DNA from: Saprospiraceae bacterium
GTDB lineage: Bacteria; Bacteroidota; Bacteroidia; Chitinophagales; Saprospiraceae
NCBI GenBank assembly: GCA_016710625.1
Contig: JADJVK010000012.1
Span: forward strand, 69,369-133,368
Direction: 5' to 3'
DNA: 64,000 nucleotides
The notes below the pieces were generated by a model. It saw only the letters and a program-made list of their open reading frames with translations. It ran no database searches and was not told where the DNA came from. The translations under genes were made by a program, and so were the position numbers. Shown one piece after another: positions 57,527 to 64,000 of the stretch. Every line of letters starts with the position of its first letter. Within the stretch, counting starts at the first letter, position 1.

Positions 57527-57922
57527 ATGGACTTTAAAATATCGTGTGAGATAAATGCTTCGGCAAGAGCTATCTATAATGCTTGGCTAAATAGCGAAGA
57601 ACATGCAGCAATGACGGGAGGTGATGCTAATATTTCACAAAATATTGGAGGAGAATTTTCAGCTTGGGATGAATATATTTCAGGAGTCAACTTGGAACTG
57701 ATTCAGAATGAATATATTAAACAAAGATGGAGAACGGTTGATTTTTTAGATAATCAGGAAGATTCAATTCTGGAAATAAAACTCATCTCAATAAATGAGC
57801 ATAAAACTATCTTGGAACTACATCATAGCCAGTTGTTAGATGCTGATTTTCACTACAAACAAGGCTGGGTTGATAATTATTTTGAACCAATGCAGTCCTA
57901 TTTTGAAAAAAACAAAAAATAG
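57527..57922 (+). CDS. SRPBCC / AHSA1-type START-like domain protein
   Basis: A 131-residue single-domain protein: ISCEINASARAIYNAWLNSEEHAAMTGG opens the helix-grip fold typical of Activator-of-Hsp90 homologue 1 family members, and QGWVDNYFEPMQSYF closes it. These small cytosolic proteins bind hydrophobic ligands; specific roles are unknown. Divergent from the TetR gene, convergent with the repeat protein gene. Confidence 0.88.
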   Translation: MDFKISCEINASARAIYNAWLNSEEHAAMTGGDANISQNIGGEFSAWDEYISGVNLELIQNEYIKQRWRTVDFLDNQEDSILEIKLISINEHKTILELHHSQLLDADFHYKQGWVDNYFEPMQSYFEKNKK

Positions 57923-57939
57923 TGTTTTTCGGGATTATG

Positions 57940-58561
57940 CTAATTTTTATTTTGCTTTTTAGATTGGAAATAGGCTTTTCTTTCTTCCTTAGTCATATTT
58001 TTAATCTTCTCCTTATCTGCCTTTATTTCAGCTTGCTTTTCTGGAGGTAATTGGTCGAATTTTTCTTTCGCTTTTTCCATTTTCTCACCTCTTTCTTTTT
58101 TCATTGCTGCTTTTTCTTCAGGAGTCATATTTTTCATTTTCTCTCTTCTCTCTTTGATTTCAGCTTGCTTTTCTGGAGATAATTGGTCGTATTTTTCCTT
58201 TGCTTTTCCCATTCTCTCACCTCTTTCTTTTTTCATTGCTGCTTTTTCTTCAGGAGTCATGTTTTTCATCTGCTCTCTTCTCTCTTTGATTTCAGCTTGC
58301 TTTTCAGGAGGTAATTGGTCAAATTTTTTCTTTCGCTTTTCCCATTCTTTCACCCCTTTCCTTTCTCATTGCAGCTTTTTCTTCAGGAGTCATATTTTTC
58401 ATTTTCTCCCTATTATTTTTAGGCTTCGACTCATCTGCATTTGTTGTAGATGGAGCAGGAGTTGGTGTTGCTGGAGCAGTCTTTTGTTGTAAACCGTTTT
58501 GTGCATTAACAGTTAAAAATGAACCAACTGCGAACACAGATGCTAAAACTATTTTTTTCAT
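57940..58561 (-). CDS. Secreted Lys/Glu-rich repeat protein, frame broken once
   Basis: Signal peptide (GSFLTVNAQN), a Pro/Thr-rich linker, then repeats of ~44 residues with the core EKMKNMTPEEKAAMKKERGE and QLPPEKQAEIKERRE, predicted all-helical. An extra base in the T6 run (plus 58324-58329) breaks frame inside the first repeat: the other copies have five (GAAAAATT-type), which directly shows the insertion. Open parts are 58561-58319 and 58353-57940. Comparable periplasmic helical proteins of Bacteroidota (DUF4890-like) are known but unexplained. Confidence 0.8.
57979..58411 (-). repeat. Tandem 132-bp coding repeats
   Basis: Three full copies and a partial one of a 132-bp unit encode 44 residues each; for example the same TCTTTGAT word recurs at 58151 and 58283, exactly 132 bp apart. 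Copies are nearly identical at the DNA level, so unequal recombination can change their number. Confidence 0.8.
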
Positions 58562-58993
58562 TATTTTTAATTTTTAAATGAATGAATAATATAGTTAAGA
58601 CGATTTATTTTTCCAATAGATTAATCCATTTTTTGAAAAAACAGAGGTTTAACATCACTTTAACATTAGTCTGAAAAATTAACAAAATTTTACCCTTTCC
58701 TTACAATTGCAAAAACCAGTTGGCAAAATTCTTCTGCGTGGTTCAACTGTGTTTTGGAGCTTGAAATCTTTGCTGTTGGGCGGCCGGGTTTTGGCCATGT
58801 AGGGCGCCTCGTCACCTCCCTGTTCATTTTTGCCCTAAGTAGGGGCTTTCTACCGGGGCCGAACCCCCCGTTTCTCTCTCCCTCTATAAACTTTCAAATT
58901 AGATTTTGCGTGCGTTCTCGTTCTTGTTCCGGTTTTTTCTTTAATTTCAATTTACAAGAAGCCGCTTGGTTGTGTTTTATTTAATTTTTGCAA
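58562..58993. other. Intergenic region with GC-rich structured island
   Basis: The region holds a sharply GC-rich block at about 58775-58895 in an otherwise AT-rich genome. It contains GGCC...GGCC, GGCGCC, AGGGC...GCCCT and GGGGCC..CCCC elements that can pair into several hairpins, followed by a CTCTCTCCCTC pyrimidine tract. Codon patterns of the ORF across it look unlike a gene. It may be a mobile or repeated extragenic element or a structured RNA; no family name can be given. Confidence 0.5.
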
Positions 58994-59290
58994 ATGCTAA
59001 TCAATGAATTATCAAAAGAACGCGCTCACCTTGAAGGGGTTGATAAAGGGCCGATTGGAAGCCGTAACTAACAATTATTTCACTATGATGAAGACAGTAG
59101 ATAAATTGGAAATTGGGCATGCAAAAGCAGTAGGTTTTACCCTTAGTGAAATTGGGGAACTCATAGATGCTTGGTATGATAAAAAATTTACCAAACATGA
59201 TAAAATAAATATTCTAGATGCCAAACTTCAATCTATCGATTTGAAAATAAAGCAATTAGAAGAGTCTTGTGGGCTTTTTGAAATCAATGT
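58994..59290 (+). pseudogene. MerR family regulator remnant
   Basis: The start MLINELSK is the usual MerR opening, but the HTH that should follow is missing. After frame changes come KGLIKGRLEAVTNNY, HYDEDS and TVDKLEIGHAKAVGFTLSEIGELIDAWYDKKFTKHD, which is the MerR dimerisation part. The C-terminus then runs into the antisense end of the next gene. Several indels and a lost HTH make it non-functional. The GC-rich island lies directly upstream. Confidence 0.7.
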
Positions 59291-59300
59291 TTCCAATTTG

Positions 59301-61280
59301 TCATTCCAAAATCTTAAATGTAGTCCTCCTATTTTTTTGATGTTCTTCTTCTGTACAATTGGAACAATTGCAAATAACTGCTGGGTTGCTTTCTCCATAT
59401 CCTTTGGCAATCAATCTATTAGCATTAATCCCTAAACTGATAAGATAATCTACGGCACTTTGAGCCCTTCTTTGGCTAAGCTCTTCATTATATCCTTCGT
59501 TTCCTCTGCAATCTGTATGAGAGGACAATTGTATTTTTATCGATGGATTTTGCTTCAGAGTGTTTGCCAATTGATTCAAGGTTGGCTTTGCATCCTCTCT
59601 GATATCTGATTTATCAAAGTCATAATAGATATTGTCTAATACAATCTCTTTGTTTTTAAATATCTGATCCAACACTAACTCCACCTCATATTTTTGTATT
59701 GGATTCGCTGGGTCTTTTGCGATTCCGACAGTTGAAAATCTGCCGTCTTTTCTCAAATAATTATCTTTGAAAGCATATAATAAATACTCCGTATTTTCAT
59801 CCATATCAAAAGTGAAAAATCCATCCTCTCCAGTTTTGAAACTTTTAGCTTTGTTATTGCCAAAACTAACATTTACATCAGCATTTGCCAATGGTTTTCT
59901 AGCTTTCACTTTACTATTTGGATCTAATGGATTTTCAAAAATCTTCTCCAAAACGTATCCTTCCAAAACTAACCTGTATTCTATATTTTTCTTGATGGTA
60001 TCTTTCTTTTCTGGTCTTGGTTTTGGCGTAACTTTTTCAAACTTATAAATATCGTCATTTCCCTTTCCTCCCACTCTATTCGATGTAAAATATCCACTCA
60101 TTTTTATACTAGTATCCAATTGGGTGAATCTATCTGGAATGAATGAAAAATCATCGCCACAGCTATTGATGGGTGCTTTTAGATTTTGAGCTGGCGTCCA
60201 AGTATCTTTATTTGATTTATATGATTTATAAATATCCAATCCGCCCATTCCGCTATGACCATTGGAGGCAAAATACAAAGTATCACCGTCCATATTTGGA
60301 AAAAGCTCGTTATCGGAAGAATTGATACTTCTTCCAAGTAAATCAGGAATTCCCCAAATGCCATTCTTTCTCTCAACTTTGTAAATATCATAACCACCCC
60401 ATCCATCCGATTTATTGCAACAAAAATAGAGGGTATTTCCGTCAGAAGATAAGGTCGGATGACCATAATTCACTTTGTTTTCACAAAATGGCAACGGCTC
60501 AGATTCTGTCCAATTGTTTCCAATTTTTCTTGAAATCATCAGCTTACAATACACATCATTATTGCCTATATCATTACAACTCGTAAAATATGCTTCAGTT
60601 TGATTCTGATTATAACACAAAGTGCCATCATTCCCTGATGAATTGAATGGATTTTCTATTTTACGGCAATTGCCATTCTCATCTGTTTCATAAATATCTG
60701 AAAATGAATTCCCTGTCCAGTTGTATTTCGTTTTTTTATCTACAGCACCTCTATCAGAAGTGAAAATTAAATGGTGGGCTCCTACCAGATAAGGAGCATA
60801 TTCAGCAGAGGAAGTGTTGAATGGTTGGTTGATAATTCTAAATTCGTTATAAGCACTATCTTTGTTCCATAAGTCAGCAACAGTGCATGATGAAATTTCC
60901 TTCCTGAATTCATACGGGCTCCCAATTTCCTGCCCCAATTGTTTGAAAACTGCCTTTGCTTCTTCGTAATTACCCATCATTTTCAACGAAAAGGCATATC
61001 CTTTTAAAGCATCAGTTCCATAACCGTTGTCGTAAGCAAATTTATACCAAGTTTGGGCTTGTTCTGGTTTGTGTAGCTGTGTAAAACTCTCTGCTAACAA
61101 ATAGGATTTTTTCTTTTTCTCCGATTTAGTTTTTCCTTTAGCTATTTCTTTTTGGAGCATTTTGGTCGCAACTGCATATTGTTTTCTATCAAAAGCAGTC
61201 TTACCATCTTTAACTTTTAATGTATAAGTACAAGATGCTACTAGTGCTAAAACTGCAAATCCAAAAAATAATCTCCACAT
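59301..61280 (-). CDS. porE: PorE-like T9SS lipoprotein (TPR, PD40 propeller, OmpA)
   Basis: A 659-residue lipoprotein (lipobox LVASCTYT). Domain order: TPR-like helices (~25-130), PD40/WD40 beta-propeller (~150-420, blades such as HLIFTSDRGAVD, TLYFCCNKSDGWGGYDIYKVE, LYFASNGHSGMGGLDIYKS), carboxypeptidase-regulatory-like domain (~430-530), and OmpA-C peptidoglycan-binding domain (YYDFDKSDIRE, SSHTDCRGNEGYNEELSQRRAQ). This order is that of PorE, a T9SS component, but many Bacteroidota encode several paralogues, so assignment is by architecture. Convergent with the MerR remnant. Confidence 0.75.
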   Translation of the reverse strand: MWRLFFGFAVLALVASCTYTLKVKDGKTAFDRKQYAVATKMLQKEIAKGKTKSEKKKKSYLLAESFTQLHKPEQAQTWYKFAYDNGYGTDALKGYAFSLKMMGNYEEAKAVFKQLGQEIGSPYEFRKEISSCTVADLWNKDSAYNEFRIINQPFNTSSAEYAPYLVGAHHLIFTSDRGAVDKKTKYNWTGNSFSDIYETDENGNCRKIENPFNSSGNDGTLCYNQNQTEAYFTSCNDIGNNDVYCKLMISRKIGNNWTESEPLPFCENKVNYGHPTLSSDGNTLYFCCNKSDGWGGYDIYKVERKNGIWGIPDLLGRSINSSDNELFPNMDGDTLYFASNGHSGMGGLDIYKSYKSNKDTWTPAQNLKAPINSCGDDFSFIPDRFTQLDTSIKMSGYFTSNRVGGKGNDDIYKFEKVTPKPRPEKKDTIKKNIEYRLVLEGYVLEKIFENPLDPNSKVKARKPLANADVNVSFGNNKAKSFKTGEDGFFTFDMDENTEYLLYAFKDNYLRKDGRFSTVGIAKDPANPIQKYEVELVLDQIFKNKEIVLDNIYYDFDKSDIREDAKPTLNQLANTLKQNPSIKIQLSSHTDCRGNEGYNEELSQRRAQSAVDYLISLGINANRLIAKGYGESNPAVICNCSNCTEEEHQKNRRTTFKILE

Positions 61281-61324
61281 ATTAATAAAATCAGATGAAT
61301 AGGAAAACCTAATAATGACGAAAA

Positions 61325-61516
61325 TTAATCATTCTTATTTTCTTTTTTATCATTATTAACGATATTTTGTTGCTTCAATCGACCATTTTTCTTTAATGCC
61401 TCACTAACAATCCATTCCAATTGCCCATTGACACTCCGAAATTCATCCGCAGCCCATTTTTCTAAAGCTGCAAAAGTGTCTTCCTCTACCCTCAATACAA
61501 AAGACTTTTTGCCCAT
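61325..61516 (-). CDS. Arc/ribbon-helix-helix DNA-binding protein
   Basis: A 63-residue protein: KSFVLRVEEDTFAALEKWAADEF ... GQLEWIVSEALKKNGR fits the ribbon-helix-helix fold of Arc-type repressors, with a basic/Asn-rich tail. Such genes very often sit next to SPFH-domain genes, as here. It probably regulates the pair or acts as a partner; the target is unknown. Confidence 0.85.
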   Translation of the reverse strand: MGKKSFVLRVEEDTFAALEKWAADEFRSVNGQLEWIVSEALKKNGRLKQQNIVNNDKKENKND

Positions 61517-61548
61517 AAACTTGATTGATTTTTGAGTTGTAAAAACAG

Positions 61549-61595
61549 AAAATCAACAGGCAAAATAATCTTATTAAGCCTGTTGATTTTTTTTT
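61549..61595 (-). terminator. Terminator of the SPFH gene
   Basis: AAAATCAACAGGC (61549-61561) pairs with GCCTGTTGATTTT (61578-61590), a 13-bp stem with a 16-nt loop. T-rich runs follow on both strands, so it can act in both directions. Confidence 0.8.
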
Positions 61596-61604
61596 ATTCC
61601 TTTA

Positions 61605-62453
61605 TTATTGATGTAATGTTCCAGAATTGATGACTGGGCTGACATTTCTATCACCACAAAGCACCACCAAAAGATTGCTCACCATCGCAGCTTTTTTGTC
61701 ATCATCCAAATGGACTATATCTCTTCCCGACAATTGTTGCAAAGCCATTTCCACCATTCCCACAGCACCTTCCACAATCTTACTTCTTGCTGAAATAATG
61801 GCAGAAGCCTGTTGGCGTTGGAGCATAGCACCAGCAATTTCGGTAGAATATGCCAGATGACTAATTCTAGCTTCAATTATTTTGATACCAGCTATCGACA
61901 ATCTTTCGCTAATTTCGGATTCCAAACGATGATTCACTTCATCAGAACTATCTCTCAAGGTTACTTTTGCACTTTCATCTTCATGATTATCATAGGCATA
62001 CATTCCCGCCAATTTTCTTAAAGCAGCTTCACTCTGTGTGTTTACAAAAGATTCATATTTGTCCACTTCAAAAACTGCTTTGTAAGTATCCTCCACTTTC
62101 CAAGTCACTATCGCTCCTAACACAATCGGATTTCCTGGTTTGTCATTCACTTTTATATGATTGGTTTCCAGATTATTACCTCTCAATGAAATATTCTTTC
62201 TAAGATAAAATGGGTTTGTCCAATAAAATCCACTTTCTTTTATAGTTCCTTTATAGGTTCCAAAAAGATTAAGAATTCTACTACTATTGGGTTCGATTGC
62301 CATAAAACCTGGAGCAATAAAAACTGCTATAACAACCAAAATAATTCCTAAAGCCATTTGATGATTCACCAACAATGCTACCCCACTGATCAATGTAGCA
62401 AAAAAGAACAATAAAAACATCCAGCCTGAATTGGGTTTAATTACTTTTTCCAT
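61605..62453 (-). CDS. SPFH domain membrane protein (stomatin/slipin-like)
   Basis: A 282-residue protein with two N-terminal hydrophobic segments, then the SPFH/band-7 domain: NSSRILNLFGTYKGTIKESGFYWTNPF, KPGNPIVLGAIVTWKVEDT, LSIAGIKIIEARISHLAYS and the AGAMLQRQQASAIISAR helix. It forms large ring-like membrane scaffolds with unknown cargo. Paired with the Arc-type gene downstream across a terminator. Confidence 0.92.
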   Translation of the reverse strand: MEKVIKPNSGWMFLLFFFATLISGVALLVNHQMALGIILVVIAVFIAPGFMAIEPNSSRILNLFGTYKGTIKESGFYWTNPFYLRKNISLRGNNLETNHIKVNDKPGNPIVLGAIVTWKVEDTYKAVFEVDKYESFVNTQSEAALRKLAGMYAYDNHEDESAKVTLRDSSDEVNHRLESEISERLSIAGIKIIEARISHLAYSTEIAGAMLQRQQASAIISARSKIVEGAVGMVEMALQQLSGRDIVHLDDDKKAAMVSNLLVVLCGDRNVSPVINSGTLHQ

Positions 62454-62585
62454 AAAATTTGATTTAAAGTGATATTAATTTGATATCAAATATAAGTCAA
62501 TTTGAATTAAGTTTCCAAATCTTTTTTTAACGATTCCGATAAACTTGCTTAAAAAATCGACAGAAAATACTGGGGTCATACTTTT

Positions 62586-62619
62586 GGGAGTGGGTGAAGG
62601 AGTTGAGGGGGAGTTGGGG
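62586..62619 (+). repeat. G-rich tract with G-quadruplex potential
   Basis: Four G runs (GGG, GGG, GGGGG, GGGG) occur within 34 bases, with loops of 3, 12 and 4, in a strongly AT-rich context. GAGTTG words repeat within it. It lies in the divergent region between SPFH and MazG genes. Confidence 0.45.
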
Positions 62620-62639
62620 AGTTGAAGAGTTTTACAAAT

Positions 62640-62790
62640 CAGCTTTCAACATTTCGGAATAAGCAAATCAACAAATAAATACATCAAAAAATAAACAACT
62701 AAAACAACCATAACAAATAAACACATCAACAAATCAACACATCAACAAATAAACAACTCTAACAACTCCAACATCTCCAACAACTTTACC
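62640..62790 (+). repeat. Degenerate AACAAATCAAC-type low-complexity repeats
   Basis: Words such as ACATCAACAAAT, AACAAATAAACA and AACTCCAACA recur imperfectly over ~150 bases with almost no G. The complement of the same type (GTTGATTTGTTGATTTG) lies at about 45650, so it is an intergenic repeat class rather than a unique site. Confidence 0.6.
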
Positions 62791-62799
62791 AACTTTATC

Positions 62800-62807
62800 T
62801 ATCTTTG
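62800..62807 (+). promoter_or_regulatory. -7 box of mazG
   Basis: TATCTTTG matches TAnnTTTG 16 bases before the mazG ATG. The -33 element is not obvious; the low-complexity repeats lie upstream. Confidence 0.5.
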
Positions 62808-62823
62808 CAAAAAAAAAATATAA

Positions 62824-63582
62824 ATGGATAATCGATTAGCTGCTTTTGAAAGATTGTTAAATATAATGGATGATTTGCGGGAAAAATGCCCTTGGGATAA
62901 GAAACAAACTTTTGAGAGTCTGAGAAACCTGACAATTGAGGAAACATATGAATTGGCGGATGCAATCATTGAGAAAGATATGAAAGGGATCCAAGAGGAA
63001 ATTGGAGATTTGATGTTACATATGGTATTTTATGCAAAAATAGGCAGTGAAACCAATGATTTTGATATTGCAGATGCATTGAATGGCATTTGTGATAAAT
63101 TGATTCGACGTCATCCTCATAGCTATAGTAATGTGGTGGCAGAAACAGAAGAAGAAGTAAAGAAAAACTGGGAACAGCTGAAGCTAAAAGAGGGAAAAAA
63201 ATCAGTCCTCTCTGGAGTGCCCAACTCAATGCCAGCTATGGTAAAAGCATATAGAATGCAAGAAAAAACCAAACAAGTTGGGTTTGAATGGGAAAACTCA
63301 GAACAAGTATGGGAGAAAGTTCAAGAAGAAATTGCAGAATTTAAAGAAACAATTGACCAAAATCTTTCTAAAGAAAAGCAAGAAGAAGAATTTGGAGATG
63401 TCCTATTTTCACTCATCAACTATGCTAGATTTAATGGCATCGACCCAGAAACAGCATTGGAAAAAATCAATAAAAAATTTAAATTTAGATTCGAATTCAT
63501 TGAAAAAAATGCAACGAAACCGCTTCTTGAAATGACACTTCAGGAAATGGATGCACTTTGGAATAAAGCTAAGTTGGTTTAA
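62824..63582 (+). CDS. mazG: Nucleoside triphosphate pyrophosphohydrolase MazG
   Basis: A 252-residue two-domain MazG. Each domain has the metal-binding EExxD-type motif: LTIEETYELADAI with EEIGDLMLHMVF in the first, and VQEEIAEFKE with EEFGDVLFSLINYARF in the second. It opens DRLLNIMDDLREKCPWDKKQTFESLR-like. It hydrolyses NTPs to NMP and PPi, cleaning nucleotide pools and limiting ppGpp. Length is standard. Single gene. Confidence 0.96.
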   Translation: MDNRLAAFERLLNIMDDLREKCPWDKKQTFESLRNLTIEETYELADAIIEKDMKGIQEEIGDLMLHMVFYAKIGSETNDFDIADALNGICDKLIRRHPHSYSNVVAETEEEVKKNWEQLKLKEGKKSVLSGVPNSMPAMVKAYRMQEKTKQVGFEWENSEQVWEKVQEEIAEFKETIDQNLSKEKQEEEFGDVLFSLINYARFNGIDPETALEKINKKFKFRFEFIEKNATKPLLEMTLQEMDALWNKAKLV

Positions 63583-63694
63583 TTTGACTATTGACAGCTA
63601 AATATTCCCATTTCAGTTTGCTATTTTGCCATTTCAAATAGTAATTTTTCTATATAATTCATTTACTATATATTTTTGGTCAAAATATGAAATT

Positions 63695-64000
63695 ATGAAA
63701 AAATTATTGATATTCTTTGGACTTGCTACAACACTGATCTATGTTTCTTGCAAATATGAATCATTAGTTCCTTATCAACCCCCTGTTGAGACGACTACCT
63801 GTTCTCCTGATACAGTATATTTTAGTCAGTCAATTGCTCCACTTTTAAATAGTTCTTGTGGAACTAGTGGTTGCCACGATGCAAACTCACATAAAGATGG
63901 AGTGGTAATGACGGATCATTTTTCAATCATTCAAGAGGTAAAAATCGGAAATCCTAGTAATAGTAAACTCTATAAAGTACTGAATGAAAATGGGGAAGAC
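63695..64000 (+). CDS. CX4CH lipoprotein, cytochrome-like (3' end outside window)
   Basis: The first 102 residues are visible. Lipoprotein signal (IYVSCKYES), a Pro-rich linker, then YFSQSIAPLLNSSCGTSGCHDANSHKDG with a CX4CH motif, followed by VVMTDHFSII. It resembles the lipoprotein at 37560 in length, lipobox and motif spacing, so it belongs to the same family of unusual cytochrome-like proteins. The C-terminal part with a possible Met ligand is beyond the window. Confidence 0.75.
   Translation, partial: MKKLLIFFGLATTLIYVSCKYESLVPYQPPVETTTCSPDTVYFSQSIAPLLNSSCGTSGCHDANSHKDGVVMTDHFSIIQEVKIGNPSNSKLYKVLNENGED

Noticed and set aside
58754..58984. A 76-residue ORF across the GC-rich island
   Set aside because: Composition (many Pro, Arg, Phe, Gly) follows base composition and hairpins rather than a protein; no start signal or homologous pattern is visible.
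59004..59435. A 143-residue plus-strand ORF presented as one protein
   Set aside because: Only its first ~90 residues resemble MerR; the rest is the antisense of the OmpA-family gene end, and the true MerR start is in another frame.
62640..62790. Possible CRISPR array
   Set aside because: Repeats are short, degenerate and without constant spacers; no cas genes are near.

Overview
The window is AT-rich bacterial DNA from a Bacteroidota member, probably of the Chitinophagia/Saprospiria type, although genus cannot be read from it. The evidence is many secreted proteins ending in type IX secretion (T9SS, type A) sorting domains, a PorE-like T9SS protein, clade II (Sec-type) nitrous oxide reductase genes, promoters with the Bacteroidota -7 box TAnnTTTG, and no clear Shine-Dalgarno sequences. 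No tRNA, rRNA, CRISPR array or insertion sequence was recognised.

Layout. 1-5.8 kb (+): the end of a nos operon (nosZ, a membrane-domain/NosL fusion, nosD, nosF, nosY), then a cupin-like protein and a group III truncated haemoglobin. 5.8-8.8 kb (-): a fasciclin lipoprotein and an Rrf2 - Crp/Fnr - multi-haem-copper-oxidase-like membrane protein operon, which looks like a nitrosative/low-oxygen response unit. 8.9-13.1 kb (+): an SGNH hydrolase - carbamoyltransferase - DUF5989 - SxtJ - SH3 cassette, probably for surface or secondary-metabolite carbamoylation. 13.1-25.2 kb (-): a run of T9SS cargo genes (decayed BNR/DUF7619 protein, sulfatase, DUF1566 protein, two purple-acid-phosphatase-like enzymes, an unknown, a YHYH protein). 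25.3-29 kb (+): thioredoxin-like protein, DinB protein, and a sigma / anti-sigma-like / outer-membrane-protein trio. 29-32.6 kb (-): a decayed animal-type haem peroxidase and a frame-broken alpha/beta hydrolase.

32.7-39.3 kb (-) is the most interesting part. It is a two-segment redox locus: a haem-binding EB_dh-like lipoprotein with CX3CH, a CX4CH lipoprotein, a DUF5777 beta-barrel, cytochrome c, a terminator, a tiny Tat-like protein, a four-cluster ferredoxin-like Fe-S protein, an NrfD quinol-interacting membrane protein, and an Ig-like protein anchored at its C-terminus. No molybdopterin subunit is present. It could carry electrons from menaquinol to periplasmic acceptors such as NosZ, but that is inference.

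39.8-48 kb: DinB protein, adenine deaminase-like enzyme, VOC protein, DUF1456 protein, POTRA/beta-barrel outer-membrane protein, MHS-family transporter, TonB-dependent receptor. 48-50.5 kb: SGNH esterase, ECF sigma factor with membrane partner, small proteins. 50.6-57.4 kb (-): TetR - TolC - HlyD - RND - quinone-reductase efflux operon with three candidate TetR operators. 57.5-64 kb: SRPBCC protein, a repeat protein with 132-bp units, a GC-rich island beside a decayed MerR gene, PorE-like protein, Arc/SPFH pair, MazG, and a partial CX4CH lipoprotein at the edge.

About a dozen genes carry single-base indels, nearly all in short homopolymers. This is either uncorrected sequencing error or real slippage decay. 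Core operons (nos, NrfD, RND) are intact, while accessory secreted proteins are hit repeatedly.
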